NCBI RefSeq assembly: GCF_018406645.1
Contig: NZ_AP024546.1
Span: forward strand, 1,364,001-1,428,000
Direction: 5' to 3'
Length of the DNA stretch: 64,000 nucleotides
DNA from: Lysobacter helvus
Lineage (GTDB): Bacteria; Pseudomonadota; Gammaproteobacteria; Xanthomonadales; Xanthomonadaceae
Shown: piece by piece, positions 37,589 to 46,059 of the stretch
Numbering within the stretch: position 1 is the stretch's first letter
Layout of the letters: each line of letters opens with the position of its first letter
The notes under the pieces: model-generated
Databases searched by the model: none
What the model saw: the letters and a program-made list of their open reading frames with translations, nothing else
Told to the model about the DNA's origin: nothing
Made by a program: the position numbers and the translations under genes

Positions 37589-38299
37589 TCATGATGGCGG
37601 CGTCCATGTCCACGCTTCGCGATCCCGCTTCCATTGCGCCTGCGTGCGCGTCACGCGGAGCCACCAGGTCTGTTCGCCCGGTTCCGGCCGTGGCGCATCG
37701 AAGCCTGCGGGCGTGAGCAGGGCGACGCACCAGGCCGGCGTCGGATCGCGCACCGAGCGATACAGGAGCGCGCCCACGCCGGCGTCGCGAGCGATGCGGG
37801 CGAAGGCCTGGGTGGGCGCGTAGTCGACCGGATGCGTCCATGCCGCGGCGTCGCGATCGAAGGGCGCGCGCTGCAGGTCGATCGCCTCGGTGCGCAGGCG
37901 CGTGGCGAAGGCGGTGAAGGCGAGCGGGGCGAGGCCGTCCAGCGCGGGCGCGTCCATCAGGAAGCGCCAGCGCCAGTAGCCCATTTCCATGCAGGCGGTG
38001 CGCACGCCCTGCGCGCCGTAGAAGACGCCGGGATCGTCGCGATCGCGGAAGCGCGAGCCGCCGCGCCGCGGCGAATACCGGAAGGGCGTGGCGAGCAGGT
38101 AATGCAGGTGCGCGGTGCCCGCGGGCGCGCGGGGCTTGGACGCGTCGATCAAGGTTTCGAGCAGCGCCTGCTCGTCCGCATCGTCCACGAGCTTCATCGT
38201 GCTCGCGACGTGCTGCGCCTCGACCATCCGCCACGCGCGGCCCTTCCAGGGCCGACGCTCAGATGCGACCGCGGTGGTGGTCCAGGTAGTCGACGACAC
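37589..38299 (-). CDS. RES domain toxin of a RES-Xre toxin-antitoxin pair
   Basis: The 236-residue protein matches the RES family, whose members degrade NAD+ as NAD phosphorylases. Conserved blocks include FRYSPRRGGSRFRDRDDPGVFYGA and CMEMGYWR, with the active Arg and Glu residues (Arg in RGGSRF and Glu in MEMGY). The reading frame opens with GTG 38299, which lies 41 bp inside the antitoxin gene; an ATG at 38227 would shorten it by 24 residues. The segment GRAWRMVEAQH just before that ATG looks conserved, so the longer form is preferred. It is the downstream gene of the pair, as usual. Confidence 0.88.
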   Translation of the reverse strand: MSSTTWTTTAVASERRPWKGRAWRMVEAQHVASTMKLVDDADEQALLETLIDASKPRAPAGTAHLHYLLATPFRYSPRRGGSRFRDRDDPGVFYGAQGVRTACMEMGYWRWRFLMDAPALDGLAPLAFTAFATRLRTEAIDLQRAPFDRDAAAWTHPVDYAPTQAFARIARDAGVGALLYRSVRDPTPAWCVALLTPAGFDAPRPEPGEQTWWLRVTRTQAQWKRDREAWTWTPPS

Positions 38300-38645
38300 G
38301 CACGAGTCCTTGCAGGTCGGTGATCAGGGCGGCGGGGGCGGCGCCGAGCGCGAGGTTGTCGCCGCGCAACCATGCGCGGGCGGCCTCGGTGGTGCCGACG
38401 ATGGAATCGAGCGAACGGAACAGGCGCACGAACAGCAGCGCGAGCTCCCATTCCTTGCGGCCGGCCTTGAGCGGGTAATCGCCGGCGACCAGGCGACTCA
38501 CCGTGGCGGTGCTGAGCCCGAGCACCCCGGCGAGGGTGTCCTGCGTGACCCCGAGCTGCGCGGCTGCGCGCACCACGGCCTTGCCCAGCACCGCGGCCTG
38601 GGTGGTGGCGGCCCCGGGAACCTGCTGCAGCGATCGACGTGCCAT
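38259..38645 (-). CDS. Xre/MbcA/ParS family antitoxin
   Basis: The 128-residue protein starts at ATG 38645 behind GGAAGGAGGG, a strong ribosome-binding site. It has an N-terminal helix-turn-helix (LAGVLGLSTATVSRLVAGDYPL, about residues 36-57) and a C-terminal DUF2384 region with RAWLRGDNLALGAAPAALITD, which binds the toxin active site. It neutralises the RES toxin and is expected to repress its own promoter; two palindromes sit over that promoter. It is divergent from glnA. Confidence 0.9.
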   Translation of the reverse strand: MARRSLQQVPGAATTQAAVLGKAVVRAAAQLGVTQDTLAGVLGLSTATVSRLVAGDYPLKAGRKEWELALLFVRLFRSLDSIVGTTEAARAWLRGDNLALGAAPAALITDLQGLVRVVDYLDHHRGRI

Positions 38646-38656
38646 GGCGTCCCTCC

Positions 38657-38696
38657 TTCCATGGAAATCGTACCCGCAATTCGTTTCCGTGGAAAC
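38657..38696 (-). promoter_or_regulatory. Antitoxin promoter with two operator-like palindromes
   Basis: TTCCATGGAA (38657-38666) and GTTTCCGTGGAAAC (38683-38696) are similar inverted repeats with centres 28 bp apart. The first overlaps the ribosome-binding site of the antitoxin gene. Between them lies a minus-strand -10-like TACGAT, and the second repeat overlaps the -35 position. This layout fits autorepression by the HTH antitoxin. Confidence 0.55.
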
Positions 38697-38727
38697 ACCT
38701 GGCAGAACGGGCTGCGCCGCTGGCGGC

Positions 38728-38776
38728 GCAACCACGCTGGTGCGAACTGGAACCGGCGCCGCACCAATCCGGTGCA
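38728..38776 (+). promoter_or_regulatory. NtrC-type enhancer sites upstream of glnA
   Basis: CGCACC-AATCC-GGTGCA (38760-38776) differs by one base from the NtrC consensus TGCACC-N5-GGTGCA. A weaker site with right half GGTGCG is centred at about 38736. The centres are 32 bp apart and lie near -97 and -129 from the expected sigma-54 start, the same spacing as the two strong sites at E. coli glnA. Confidence 0.7.
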
Positions 38777-38837
38777 GCGATGCCGATCGAGATCGCGTGC
38801 TGCGTTGCGAATCAATGGGTTGCACCACGGCCGTCCT

Positions 38838-38854
38838 TGGCATGCGCCTTGCTG
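38838..38854 (+). promoter_or_regulatory. Sigma-54 promoter of glnA
   Basis: TTGGCATGCGCCTTGCT matches the sigma-54 consensus TTGGCACGNNNNTTGCT except for one base. GG (38840-38841) and GC (38852-38853) have the exact 10-nt spacing. Transcription should start near 38865, giving a 62-nt leader before the glnA ATG. Confidence 0.85.
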
Positions 38855-38926
38855 CTATGACTGACGTTGCGATCCGGGTCGTCCCGGCCCTCGATTTCCG
38901 CCCCATCTCACCCATCGGAGCCCGCC

Positions 38927-40336
38927 ATGTCTTTGGAACACGTCGAGAAACTCATCAAGGACCACAAGGTTGAATTCGTCGACCTGCGTTTCGCCGACAT
39001 GCGCGGCGTGCAGCACCACGTGACCTTCCCGAAGTCGATCGTCGACGCCTCGCTGTTCGAGGACGGCAAGATGTTCGACGGCAGCTCGATCAGCGGCTGG
39101 AAGGGCATCAACGAATCCGACATGGTGCTGCTGCCGGATCCGACCACCGCGTTCCTGGATCCCTTCACCGCCGACCCGACGCTGGTCCTGACCTGCGACA
39201 TCCTCGACCCGGCCACCATGCAGGCCTACTCGCGCGACCCGCGCGGCATCGCCAAGCGCGCCGAAGCCTTCCTCAAGTCCAGCGGCATCGCCGACCAGGC
39301 GTTCTTCGGCCCGGAACCGGAATTCTTCATCTTCGACAGCGTCCGCTTCGCGAACGACATGGGCCACACCTTCTTCCACATCGATTCGGAAGAAGCGCAC
39401 TGGAACTCCGGCCGCGAATACGAAGGCGGCAACACCGGTTACCGCCCGATGGTGAAGGGCGGCTACTTCCCCGTCGCGCCGCTGGACACGCTGCACGACA
39501 TCCGCGCCGAGATGTGCAAGACGCTCGAGCAGGTGGGCATCGAAGTCGAAGTGCACCACCACGAAGTGGCCAACGCCGGCCAGTGCGAGATCGGTACCAA
39601 GTTCAACTCGATGGTGAAGAAGGCCGACGAACTGCTGACGATGAAGTACGTCATCAAGCAGGTCGCGCACCGCAACGGCAAGACGGCGACCTTCATGCCC
39701 AAGCCCATCGTCGGCGACAACGGCAGCGGCATGCACGTGCACCAGTCGCTCGCCAAGGGCGGCGTCAACCTGTTCTCCGGCGACGGCTACGGCGGCCTGT
39801 CGCAGATGGCGCTGTGGTACATCGGCGGCATCTTCAAGCACGCGCGCGCGATCAACGGGTTCGCCAATTCGACGACCAACTCGTACAAGCGCCTGGTGCC
39901 GGGCTTCGAAGCCCCGGTGATGCTGGCGTACTCGGCGCGCAATCGTTCGGCGTCTTGCCGCATCCCGTACGTGGCCAACCCGAAGGCGCGCCGCATCGAG
40001 ATCCGCTTCCCCGATCCGATGAACTCCGGCTACCTGATCTTCGCCGCGCTGATGATGGCCGGCCTGGACGGCATCAAGAACCAGATCGACCCGGGCGCGC
40101 CGAGCGACAAGGACCTGTACGACCTGCCGCCGGAAGAAGAGAAGAACATCCCCACCGTCTGCCATTCGCTCGACCAGGCGCTGGAAGCGCTCGACAAGGA
40201 TCGCGACTTCCTCAAGGCCGGCGGCGTGTTCACCGACGACTTCATCGATGCGTACATCGGCCTGAAGATGCAGGAAGTGACGCGCTTCCGTGCGGCCACG
40301 CATCCGCTGGAGTACCAGCTGTACTACACGCTGTAA
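38927..40336 (+). CDS. glnA: Glutamine synthetase type I
   Basis: The 469-residue enzyme makes glutamine from glutamate, ammonia and ATP and is the main entry of ammonia. Signatures are FDGSSISGW (about residues 50-58), [23 protein letters not shown] and [16 protein letters not shown], and the adenylylation site KDLYDLP with Tyr398. It has the normal dodecameric class-I beta length. ATG 38927 lies 6 nt after GGAG. Upstream are a sigma-54 promoter and NtrC-like sites. It is followed by a GC-rich palindrome and amtB, with no PII gene between. Confidence 0.98.
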   Translation: MSLEHVEKLIKDHKVEFVDLRFADMRGVQHHVTFPKSIVDASLFEDGKMFDGSSISGWKGINESDMVLLPDPTTAFLDPFTADPTLVLTCDILDPATMQAYSRDPRGIAKRAEAFLKSSGIADQAFFGPEPEFFIFDSVRFANDMGHTFFHIDSEEAHWNSGREYEGGNTGYRPMVKGGYFPVAPLDTLHDIRAEMCKTLEQVGIEVEVHHHEVANAGQCEIGTKFNSMVKKADELLTMKYVIKQVAHRNGKTATFMPKPIVGDNGSGMHVHQSLAKGGVNLFSGDGYGGLSQMALWYIGGIFKHARAINGFANSTTNSYKRLVPGFEAPVMLAYSARNRSASCRIPYVANPKARRIEIRFPDPMNSGYLIFAALMMAGLDGIKNQIDPGAPSDKDLYDLPPEEEKNIPTVCHSLDQALEALDKDRDFLKAGGVFTDDFIDAYIGLKMQEVTRFRAATHPLEYQLYYTL

Positions 40337-40350
40337 GCGTTACCGCGGGA

Positions 40351-40388
40351 CCCCACCCCAAACCCTTCCCCTGCACGCAGGGGAGGGG
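40351..40388 (+). repeat. Solitary palindromic repeat of the DUF559-unit type
   Basis: CCCCACCCCAAA is followed by CCCTTCCCCTGC and its partner GCAGGGGAGGGG across a 2-nt centre. It is similar to the right end of the DUF559 unit (62876-62914), with the same distal CCCC-CCCCAA box and same GCAGGGGAGGG arm. It lies 15 bp after glnA and 21 bp before amtB. It can also form a strong hairpin that might limit read-through. Confidence 0.8.
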
Positions 40389-40408
40389 CTTCGCGAACGG
40401 GAGACGGC

Positions 40409-41638
40409 ATGGTCGACAAGGGCGACACCGCGTGGATGCTGGTTTCCACCGTCCTCGTGATGCTGATGATCGTCCCCGGCCTCGCGCTGTTCTACGGCGG
40501 CCTCGTCCGCGCGAAGAACATCCTCTCGGTGTTGATGCAGGTGCTCGTCGTCGCCTCGCTCGCGATCGTGCTGTGGGTGGTGTACGGCTACTCGCTCGCC
40601 TTCGAAGGCGGCAGCGCGTGGATCGGGGGCTTCGGCAAGTTGATGCTGTACGGCATCGGGCCGACGTCCACCATCGCCACGTTCACGCCGGGCGTGCGCA
40701 TTCCCGAACTGGCCTACGTCGCGTTCCAGGGCGCGTTCGCCGCCATCAGTTGCGCGCTGGTCGTCGGCGCGATCGCCGAACGCGCGAAGTTCGCCGCGGT
40801 GCTGCTGTTCGCCGCGCTCTGGTTCACCTTCGCCTATCTCCCGCTCGCGCACATGGTGTGGGCGTCCGATGGATTGCTGTTCCGCATGGGCGCGCTGGAT
40901 TTCGCGGGTGGCACCGTGGTGCACATCAACGCGGGGGTCGCGGGCCTGGTCGGTGCGTACATGCTCGGGCCGCGCGTCGGCTTCGGGCGCGAGCGTTTGT
41001 CGCCGCACAACCTGCCGCTCACGTTCACCGGCGCAGCGATGCTGTGGGTCGGCTGGTTCGGCTTCAACGCGGGCTCGGCGCTGGAAGCCAACGGCGTCGC
41101 GGCGCTCGCGTTCCTCAACACCCTGGTGGCCGCGGCAGCCGCGGTGCTCGCGTGGAGCACCGTGGAAGCCACGCTGCGCGGGCGCGCGTCGATGCTGGGC
41201 GCGGCGTCGGGTGCGGTGTCCGGCCTCGTGGCGATCACGCCCGCATGCGGCACGGTGGGCATCGGGGGCGCGCTGGTCATCGGCGCGCTTGGCGGCGCGG
41301 CGGGGTTCTGGGGCGTCAATGCGTTGAAGCGTTACCTGCGCGCGGACGACTCACTCGACGTGTTCGGCATCCACGGCGTGTGCGGCATCGTCGGCGCGCT
41401 GTCGACCGGCGTGTTCACTGCGCCCGCGCTGGGCGGTGCGGGCAGCCGCGACTTCTCGATCGCGCACCAGCTGGGCGTGCAGGCCGTCGGCGTCGTGATC
41501 ACCATCGCCTGGTCCGGCGTGGTCGCGCTGCTGGCCTTCCAGGTCGCACGCCGCCTGCGCGGCCTGCGCGTGGACCACGACGCGGAACGCGAAGGCCTGG
41601 ACATCAGCGCGCACGGTGAGTCGGCGTACGAAATCTGA
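40409..41638 (+). CDS. amtB: Ammonium transporter
   Basis: The 409-residue membrane protein conducts ammonium and has the AmtB-type TM layout (about eleven helices). The pore residues are present: twin histidines His172 (GGTVVHINAG) and His322 (FGIHGVCGI) and Asp164. GGGAG lies just before ATG 40409. In most proteobacteria a glnK gene precedes amtB; here glnA takes that place. Any PII partner must be elsewhere. No signal peptide longer than the first helix is seen. It converges on the glucosidase gene with a 4-bp gap. Confidence 0.95.
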   Translation: MVDKGDTAWMLVSTVLVMLMIVPGLALFYGGLVRAKNILSVLMQVLVVASLAIVLWVVYGYSLAFEGGSAWIGGFGKLMLYGIGPTSTIATFTPGVRIPELAYVAFQGAFAAISCALVVGAIAERAKFAAVLLFAALWFTFAYLPLAHMVWASDGLLFRMGALDFAGGTVVHINAGVAGLVGAYMLGPRVGFGRERLSPHNLPLTFTGAAMLWVGWFGFNAGSALEANGVAALAFLNTLVAAAAAVLAWSTVEATLRGRASMLGAASGAVSGLVAITPACGTVGIGGALVIGALGGAAGFWGVNALKRYLRADDSLDVFGIHGVCGIVGALSTGVFTAPALGGAGSRDFSIAHQLGVQAVGVVITIAWSGVVALLAFQVARRLRGLRVDHDAEREGLDISAHGESAYEI

Positions 41639-41642
41639 CGCC

Positions 41643-43772
41643 TCAGTTGCGCAACCGCACCGGCGGCACGCGATCGCCCCGGCCGTCGACGAACATCGCC
41701 ACGCGCCCGTCGATGCGCCGGAAGCGCAGGTCGACGCGATCGTTGCCCAGCGCGACATCGAGCAACCGCACTTCGTCGATGCCGATCGGCAGGCGCGGAC
41801 GATCGACCGAGATCTCGCCACGCAAGCCATCGATCTCCACGCCCAGGCACGCCTGCAGCAACATGAAAGGCGCGCCCGCGGCCCACGCCTGCGGCAGGCA
41901 GGCGACGGGGTAGGCGATCGGTGGCGCGCCCTGCACGCGCGGGAAGCCGCAGAACAGTTCCGGCAGGCGCATGTCGAAGTTCACCGCGGACTCGAACGCA
42001 CTGCGCAGCAACGTGACCGCCGCATCGCGATGCCCGTAGCGCGCGATGCCCGCGGCGCATAGCGCCGTGTCGTGCGGCCAGATCGATCCGTTGTGGTACG
42101 ACATCGGGTTGTAGCGCGCTTCGCCAAGCGCGAGCGTGCGCACGCCCCAGCCCGTGTGGAATTCCGGCAGCATCAATTGCGCGGCCACCGATGCAGCGCG
42201 CGCGGGATCGGGCAAGCCGCAGAACAACAGATGCCCCGGATTGCTGGCGCGCACTTCGCACAGTGCGCCCTTGCCATCGACCGCGATGCCGTAGAAGCCG
42301 CGATCCTCCATCCAGTAGCGCGCTTCCACCGTCTCGCGCAATCGATTGGCGCGCGCGTCCCAACGTTGCGCGTCCTCGATCTCGCCGCGCAGCCCGGCCA
42401 GCTCCGACATCGCGCGGAACGCGGCGTACGCATAGCCCTGCACTTCGACGAGCGCGATGGGGCCGGGCGGGAATTTCCCGTCGGCATGGAACACCGAATC
42501 CTCGCTGTCCTTCCAGCCCTGGTTGGACAAGCCGGTGGATTCGCCGCGCGCATAATCGAGGAAGCCGTTCGCGTTGGCATCGCAGACGCGCTCGATCCAG
42601 CCCGTTGCCGCGCGCAACGCAGGCCACAGGCGATCGACGAAGGCCATCTCGCCCGTGCGGCGCGCGTAGGCGCCCGCCAGCATCACGAACAGCGGCGTCG
42701 TATCCACGCCACCGTAATAACGCCCGAACGGCAGCTCCTTCATCGCCGCCATCTCGCCCTTGCGCGTCTCGTGCATGATCTTGCCGGGCGCCGAATCCAG
42801 GAACGACGACTCCTCCTGCGCCTGGTGCGCCGCGAGGAAGCCCAGCACGCCGCGCGCGATGCCCGGATCGAGCCACAAGGTCTGCAGCGCGGTGATCACC
42901 GCATCGCGCCCGAACGGCGTCGAGAACCACGGGATGCCCGCGTAGGGATACGGCCCGGTTTCCAGTTCGCTCGTCAGCAGCGCGAGGTCCGCGCGCGATC
43001 GTTGCATCCACGCATCGAACAACGGCCCGTTGCTGCGCACGCGCGCACCGCGACGCCCGCGCGACCGCATGCGGCGACGCGCCTGCGCCGCCGCTGTGCG
43101 ATGCGTGGCGCGCGAAGGCACGGGGCCCGCTTCGCTGCCGACTTCGACGAACAGTTCCACTTCTTCGCCCGGCACCAGCGGGAACAGGAATTCCAGCATC
43201 CGGCCTTCCACGCGATGCGCCTCGCGCGAGAACGCCACGACCGACGCGCGCATCACCTGGTCCAGCCCGCGATAGCGGAACTCCACCGTGTGGCTGCCCG
43301 CCGTGTGCGGCGTCGACAGCAACTCGCCGCGCGCCGGACGCACCATGCCGCGCACTTCGAACATGTCGCGGAAGTCCGCGCCGAGTTCGATGCGCACCGG
43401 CAGCGTCAGCGGGGCGTTGCCGTAGTTCATGAAGGCGAGGCGCTCGTACATGCGCTCGTCGTGCAGGAAGCGCGAGCGCAGGATGTGCACGAGCCCTTGC
43501 GGGGCCTCGCTGCCACCGAGCGGCGGCAACTGGCGATTGGTGAGGTGCGCGAGGAAGAAGACGTTGTCTTCCGTGACCGCGGCGCTCAGCAGCGCGGGCA
43601 CCGTTTCGCCGAGGCGCAGGCGGTAGATCGACAGCAGCCGCGTGTCGTCGCGGAACATCCCCGTGCTGCCTTCCTCGATGTCGCCGTACCCGTTGGCCAC
43701 GAGGAAGCTGTCCCCGTCCTTGAGGACATGGCTCGCATACAACGCGGCAGTCGCCGCCGGATCCATGCTCAT
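41643..43772 (-). CDS. Amylo-alpha-1,6-glucosidase-like glycogen debranching enzyme
   Basis: The 709-residue protein has an N-terminal glucan-binding beta domain (about 15-230) and a C-terminal (alpha/alpha)6 barrel of the GDE_C type. The block AGIPWFSTPFGRDAVITAL and the acidic LPELFCGFPR are characteristic, and EVQGYAYAAFRA carries another conserved Glu. Bacterial members cut alpha-1,6 branches or related oligosaccharides. An Arg-rich stretch near residue 235 is unusual. Its ATG overlaps the stop of the upstream glycosyltransferase as ATGA, so the two are coupled. Confidence 0.88.
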   Translation of the reverse strand: MSMDPAATAALYASHVLKDGDSFLVANGYGDIEEGSTGMFRDDTRLLSIYRLRLGETVPALLSAAVTEDNVFFLAHLTNRQLPPLGGSEAPQGLVHILRSRFLHDERMYERLAFMNYGNAPLTLPVRIELGADFRDMFEVRGMVRPARGELLSTPHTAGSHTVEFRYRGLDQVMRASVVAFSREAHRVEGRMLEFLFPLVPGEEVELFVEVGSEAGPVPSRATHRTAAAQARRRMRSRGRRGARVRSNGPLFDAWMQRSRADLALLTSELETGPYPYAGIPWFSTPFGRDAVITALQTLWLDPGIARGVLGFLAAHQAQEESSFLDSAPGKIMHETRKGEMAAMKELPFGRYYGGVDTTPLFVMLAGAYARRTGEMAFVDRLWPALRAATGWIERVCDANANGFLDYARGESTGLSNQGWKDSEDSVFHADGKFPPGPIALVEVQGYAYAAFRAMSELAGLRGEIEDAQRWDARANRLRETVEARYWMEDRGFYGIAVDGKGALCEVRASNPGHLLFCGLPDPARAASVAAQLMLPEFHTGWGVRTLALGEARYNPMSYHNGSIWPHDTALCAAGIARYGHRDAAVTLLRSAFESAVNFDMRLPELFCGFPRVQGAPPIAYPVACLPQAWAAGAPFMLLQACLGVEIDGLRGEISVDRPRLPIGIDEVRLLDVALGNDRVDLRFRRIDGRVAMFVDGRGDRVPPVRLRN

Positions 43773-44830
43773 GCCAGGCGCAGGCCGCGATCGGGTTCGC
43801 GACCTCGCGCCAGTTGTCGGTACAGGTCCACGTAGTGCTCGGCCATCCCGCGCGCGGTGAAGCGGCGCTCGAACACATCGCGCACCGCACGTCGGTCGTA
43901 GCCCAGCACTTCGCGCGTGGCGGCCACCGCATCGTCTTCGCTGGACACGATGCGGCCGGTCACGCCGTCGTCGATCACTTCGGGCACCGAGCCGCAACGC
44001 CACGCGACCACCGGCGTACCGCAGGACATCGCTTCGATCATCACGATGCCGAAGGGCTCCGGCCAGTTGATCGGGAACAGCAGCGCGGCGGCATTGCCGA
44101 GGAACTCCGGCTTCTGCGCATCGCCGATCTCGCCGATGAATTCCACGTCCGCGCCGCGCAGCAGCGGCTCGATCGCGCGCTCGTAGTACGCCTTGTCCTG
44201 CGCGTCGATCTTCGCGGCCACCTTCAACGGCATGCCGACGCGGCGTGCGATGGTGATGGCGCGATCCACGCGCTTCTCCGGCGAGATGCGGCCGAGGAAG
44301 GCGAGGTAATCGCCCTGCGGCTCGCCGTTGAACGGGCACAGCGTATCCGGCATGCCGTGGTGCACCGTGCCGAGCCAGTTGGCACTCGCCAGCGGCTTGC
44401 GCTGGTTCTCCGAGATCGATACGAGCGGGAACTGATCCCACTGCCGGTACACGCCCGGCAGGTCCTTGAGGTCCAACCGGCCGTGCAACGTCGTCAGCGT
44501 GCGATCCGCGAACTGCTCGAAGAACGGGAAGTGGATCATGTCGGTGTGGAAATGCAGCACGTCGAAATCGTCCATGCGCTCGCGCAGCTCGTGCAGCATG
44601 CTCATGTGCGAGGCAAGGTCGGATTTCAGCGGCGCGGGATCCAGCCGGATCGCCTGGTCGCGCGAAGCATGCAGCGTGGCGCGCGTCTTCGCTTCGGCCG
44701 ACGCAAACAGGGTGACCTCATGTCCTGCATCCACGAGAGCATCGGTCAGCCAGGCCACCACGCGTTCGGTGCCACCGTAGAGTTTCGGCGGAACCGCTTC
44801 GTACAGCGGCGAAATTTGCGCAATCCTCAA
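43769..44830 (-). CDS. Glycosyltransferase family 4
   Basis: The 353-residue protein begins RIAQISPLYEAVPPKLYGGTERVV and has the GT-B fold with the acceptor loop KLYGGTE, the donor-binding region FLGRISPEKRVDRAI and the EPFGIVMIEAMSCGTPVVAWRCG motif for nucleotide sugar. TTG 44830 is chosen as the start because it opens the first strand and has GGGGAAC upstream; an ATG at 44899 would add 23 residues with little similarity. The acceptor is unknown, but its link to the debranching enzyme suggests a glucan role. Confidence 0.86.
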   Translation of the reverse strand: MRIAQISPLYEAVPPKLYGGTERVVAWLTDALVDAGHEVTLFASAEAKTRATLHASRDQAIRLDPAPLKSDLASHMSMLHELRERMDDFDVLHFHTDMIHFPFFEQFADRTLTTLHGRLDLKDLPGVYRQWDQFPLVSISENQRKPLASANWLGTVHHGMPDTLCPFNGEPQGDYLAFLGRISPEKRVDRAITIARRVGMPLKVAAKIDAQDKAYYERAIEPLLRGADVEFIGEIGDAQKPEFLGNAAALLFPINWPEPFGIVMIEAMSCGTPVVAWRCGSVPEVIDDGVTGRIVSSEDDAVAATREVLGYDRRAVRDVFERRFTARGMAEHYVDLYRQLARGREPDRGLRLA

Positions 44831-44930
44831 GACAGTTCCCCACGCGGCGGTCAGTGCCGCACCGTAGGCGAAAGGCCGTAAAAACGACGTCTGGAGCACG
44901 CGAGAGCGAGGCTGCGCCCCATTCAGATGC

Positions 44931-45917
44931 TCAGCCGCGCGGGCCGCCCATCACCGGCAGGATCGCGCCGTTGATGTACGACGCGGTCACTTTCGAGGCG
45001 AGGAAGACGAACGCGGGCGAGATCTCTTCCGGTTGCGCGGGACGTCCCATGTCGCTCTGCTTGCCGAATTCGGCGACGGCCTCTGCGGGACGATCCGACG
45101 GATTCAACGGCGTCCACACTGGTCCGGGCGCCACCGCGTTCACGCGGATGCCGCGTTCCAGCAGGTTGCTGGCGAGCGACTTGGTGAACGCATGGATCGC
45201 GCCCTTCGTCGCGGAGTAGTCCAGCAGTTCCTTGCTGCCGAACAACGCCGTCTCCGAGCCGCAGTTGATGATCGACCCGCCTTCGGGCAAGTACGGCAAC
45301 GCCGCGCGCGCCATGTGGAAGTAGCCGCCGATGTTGGTCTGGAGCGTTTCCTGGAAGTGTTCTTCGCTGATGTCCGCCAGCGATGCGGCGTGCAACTGGA
45401 AGGCCGCGTTGTTCACCAGGATGTCGAGGCGCCCGAATTGCTTGACCGTCTTTTCCACCGCTTCTTCGCAGAAGCGCACGGATTTCACGTCGCCGGGGAG
45501 CAGCAGGCAACGCTGGCCTTCGGCTTCCACCAGGCGCTTGGTCTCTTTCGCATCCTCGTGTTCCGACAGGTAGACGATCGCCACGTCGGCGCCTTCGCGT
45601 GCATAGAGCACCGCGACCGCGCGCCCGATGCCGGAATCGCCGCCCGTCACGATCGCCACCATGTCGGCGAGCTTTTCGCTGCCGATGTAGTCGGGCGCGA
45701 GGAAGCGCGGGGCGAGGGCGAGGTCGTGTTCGTTGCCCGGTTTATCGAGGTGCTGCTTCGGCAGTTGCGTGGGTTCCTTGCGCGCGCCGGCCTGCACGGG
45801 TTTCTTCTTCGCCTGCGAACTCTGCGGTTTCGCCTTGGCGTCCTTCGCCTCGATCACCGATTGCAGCGCCCGTTGCTTCTTCGCGGTGGACGCGCCGGTC
45901 TGTTTCTTGCTTGCCAT
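44931..45917 (-). CDS. SDR family oxidoreductase (YghA-like, general-stress type)
   Basis: The 328-residue protein has a 70-residue Lys/Ala/Gln-rich N-terminal leader, then an SDR domain with TGGDSGIGRAVA and the catalytic YxxxK in DYSATKGAIHAF. The pre-SDR segment DLALAPRFLAPDYIGSEKLADM is typical of the YghA/general stress protein 39 group, which may reduce aldehydes. The basic leader is longer than in YghA (294 aa) and may bind nucleic acid or anionic surfaces (inferred). A minus-strand TAGGTT is found 29 nt upstream. It is divergent from the small gene at 46060. Confidence 0.9.
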   Translation of the reverse strand: MASKKQTGASTAKKQRALQSVIEAKDAKAKPQSSQAKKKPVQAGARKEPTQLPKQHLDKPGNEHDLALAPRFLAPDYIGSEKLADMVAIVTGGDSGIGRAVAVLYAREGADVAIVYLSEHEDAKETKRLVEAEGQRCLLLPGDVKSVRFCEEAVEKTVKQFGRLDILVNNAAFQLHAASLADISEEHFQETLQTNIGGYFHMARAALPYLPEGGSIINCGSETALFGSKELLDYSATKGAIHAFTKSLASNLLERGIRVNAVAPGPVWTPLNPSDRPAEAVAEFGKQSDMGRPAQPEEISPAFVFLASKVTASYINGAILPVMGGPRG

Positions 45918-45944
45918 GCGGAACTCCGGGCGCGGGAAAGCCCC

Positions 45945-46033
45945 GAACCTAGCGATGCGCGCGTTGAAGCGACGTGGAAGGGGCGTCGCGTTTTTCCATC
46001 ACGCGCCGCACCGCGCACGCGCGCTAGGTTCGC
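45945..46033. promoter_or_regulatory. Mirror-image -10 elements of a divergent pair
   Basis: CGAACCTAGCG (45945-45955) and CGCTAGGTTCG (46023-46033) are perfect reverse complements, 11 bp each. Each contains TAGGTT at a similar distance from its gene: 28 nt before the SDR ATG (45917) and 29 nt before the ATG at 46060. They look like a pair of matched promoters. Confidence 0.5.
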
Positions 46034-46059
46034 GCTCACCAGCCCGCAGGGAGACGCCC

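Noticed and set aside
38821-38832. TTGCACCACGG as a third NtrC site
   Set aside because: Only the left half-site matches, with no GGTGCA partner at 5 nt.
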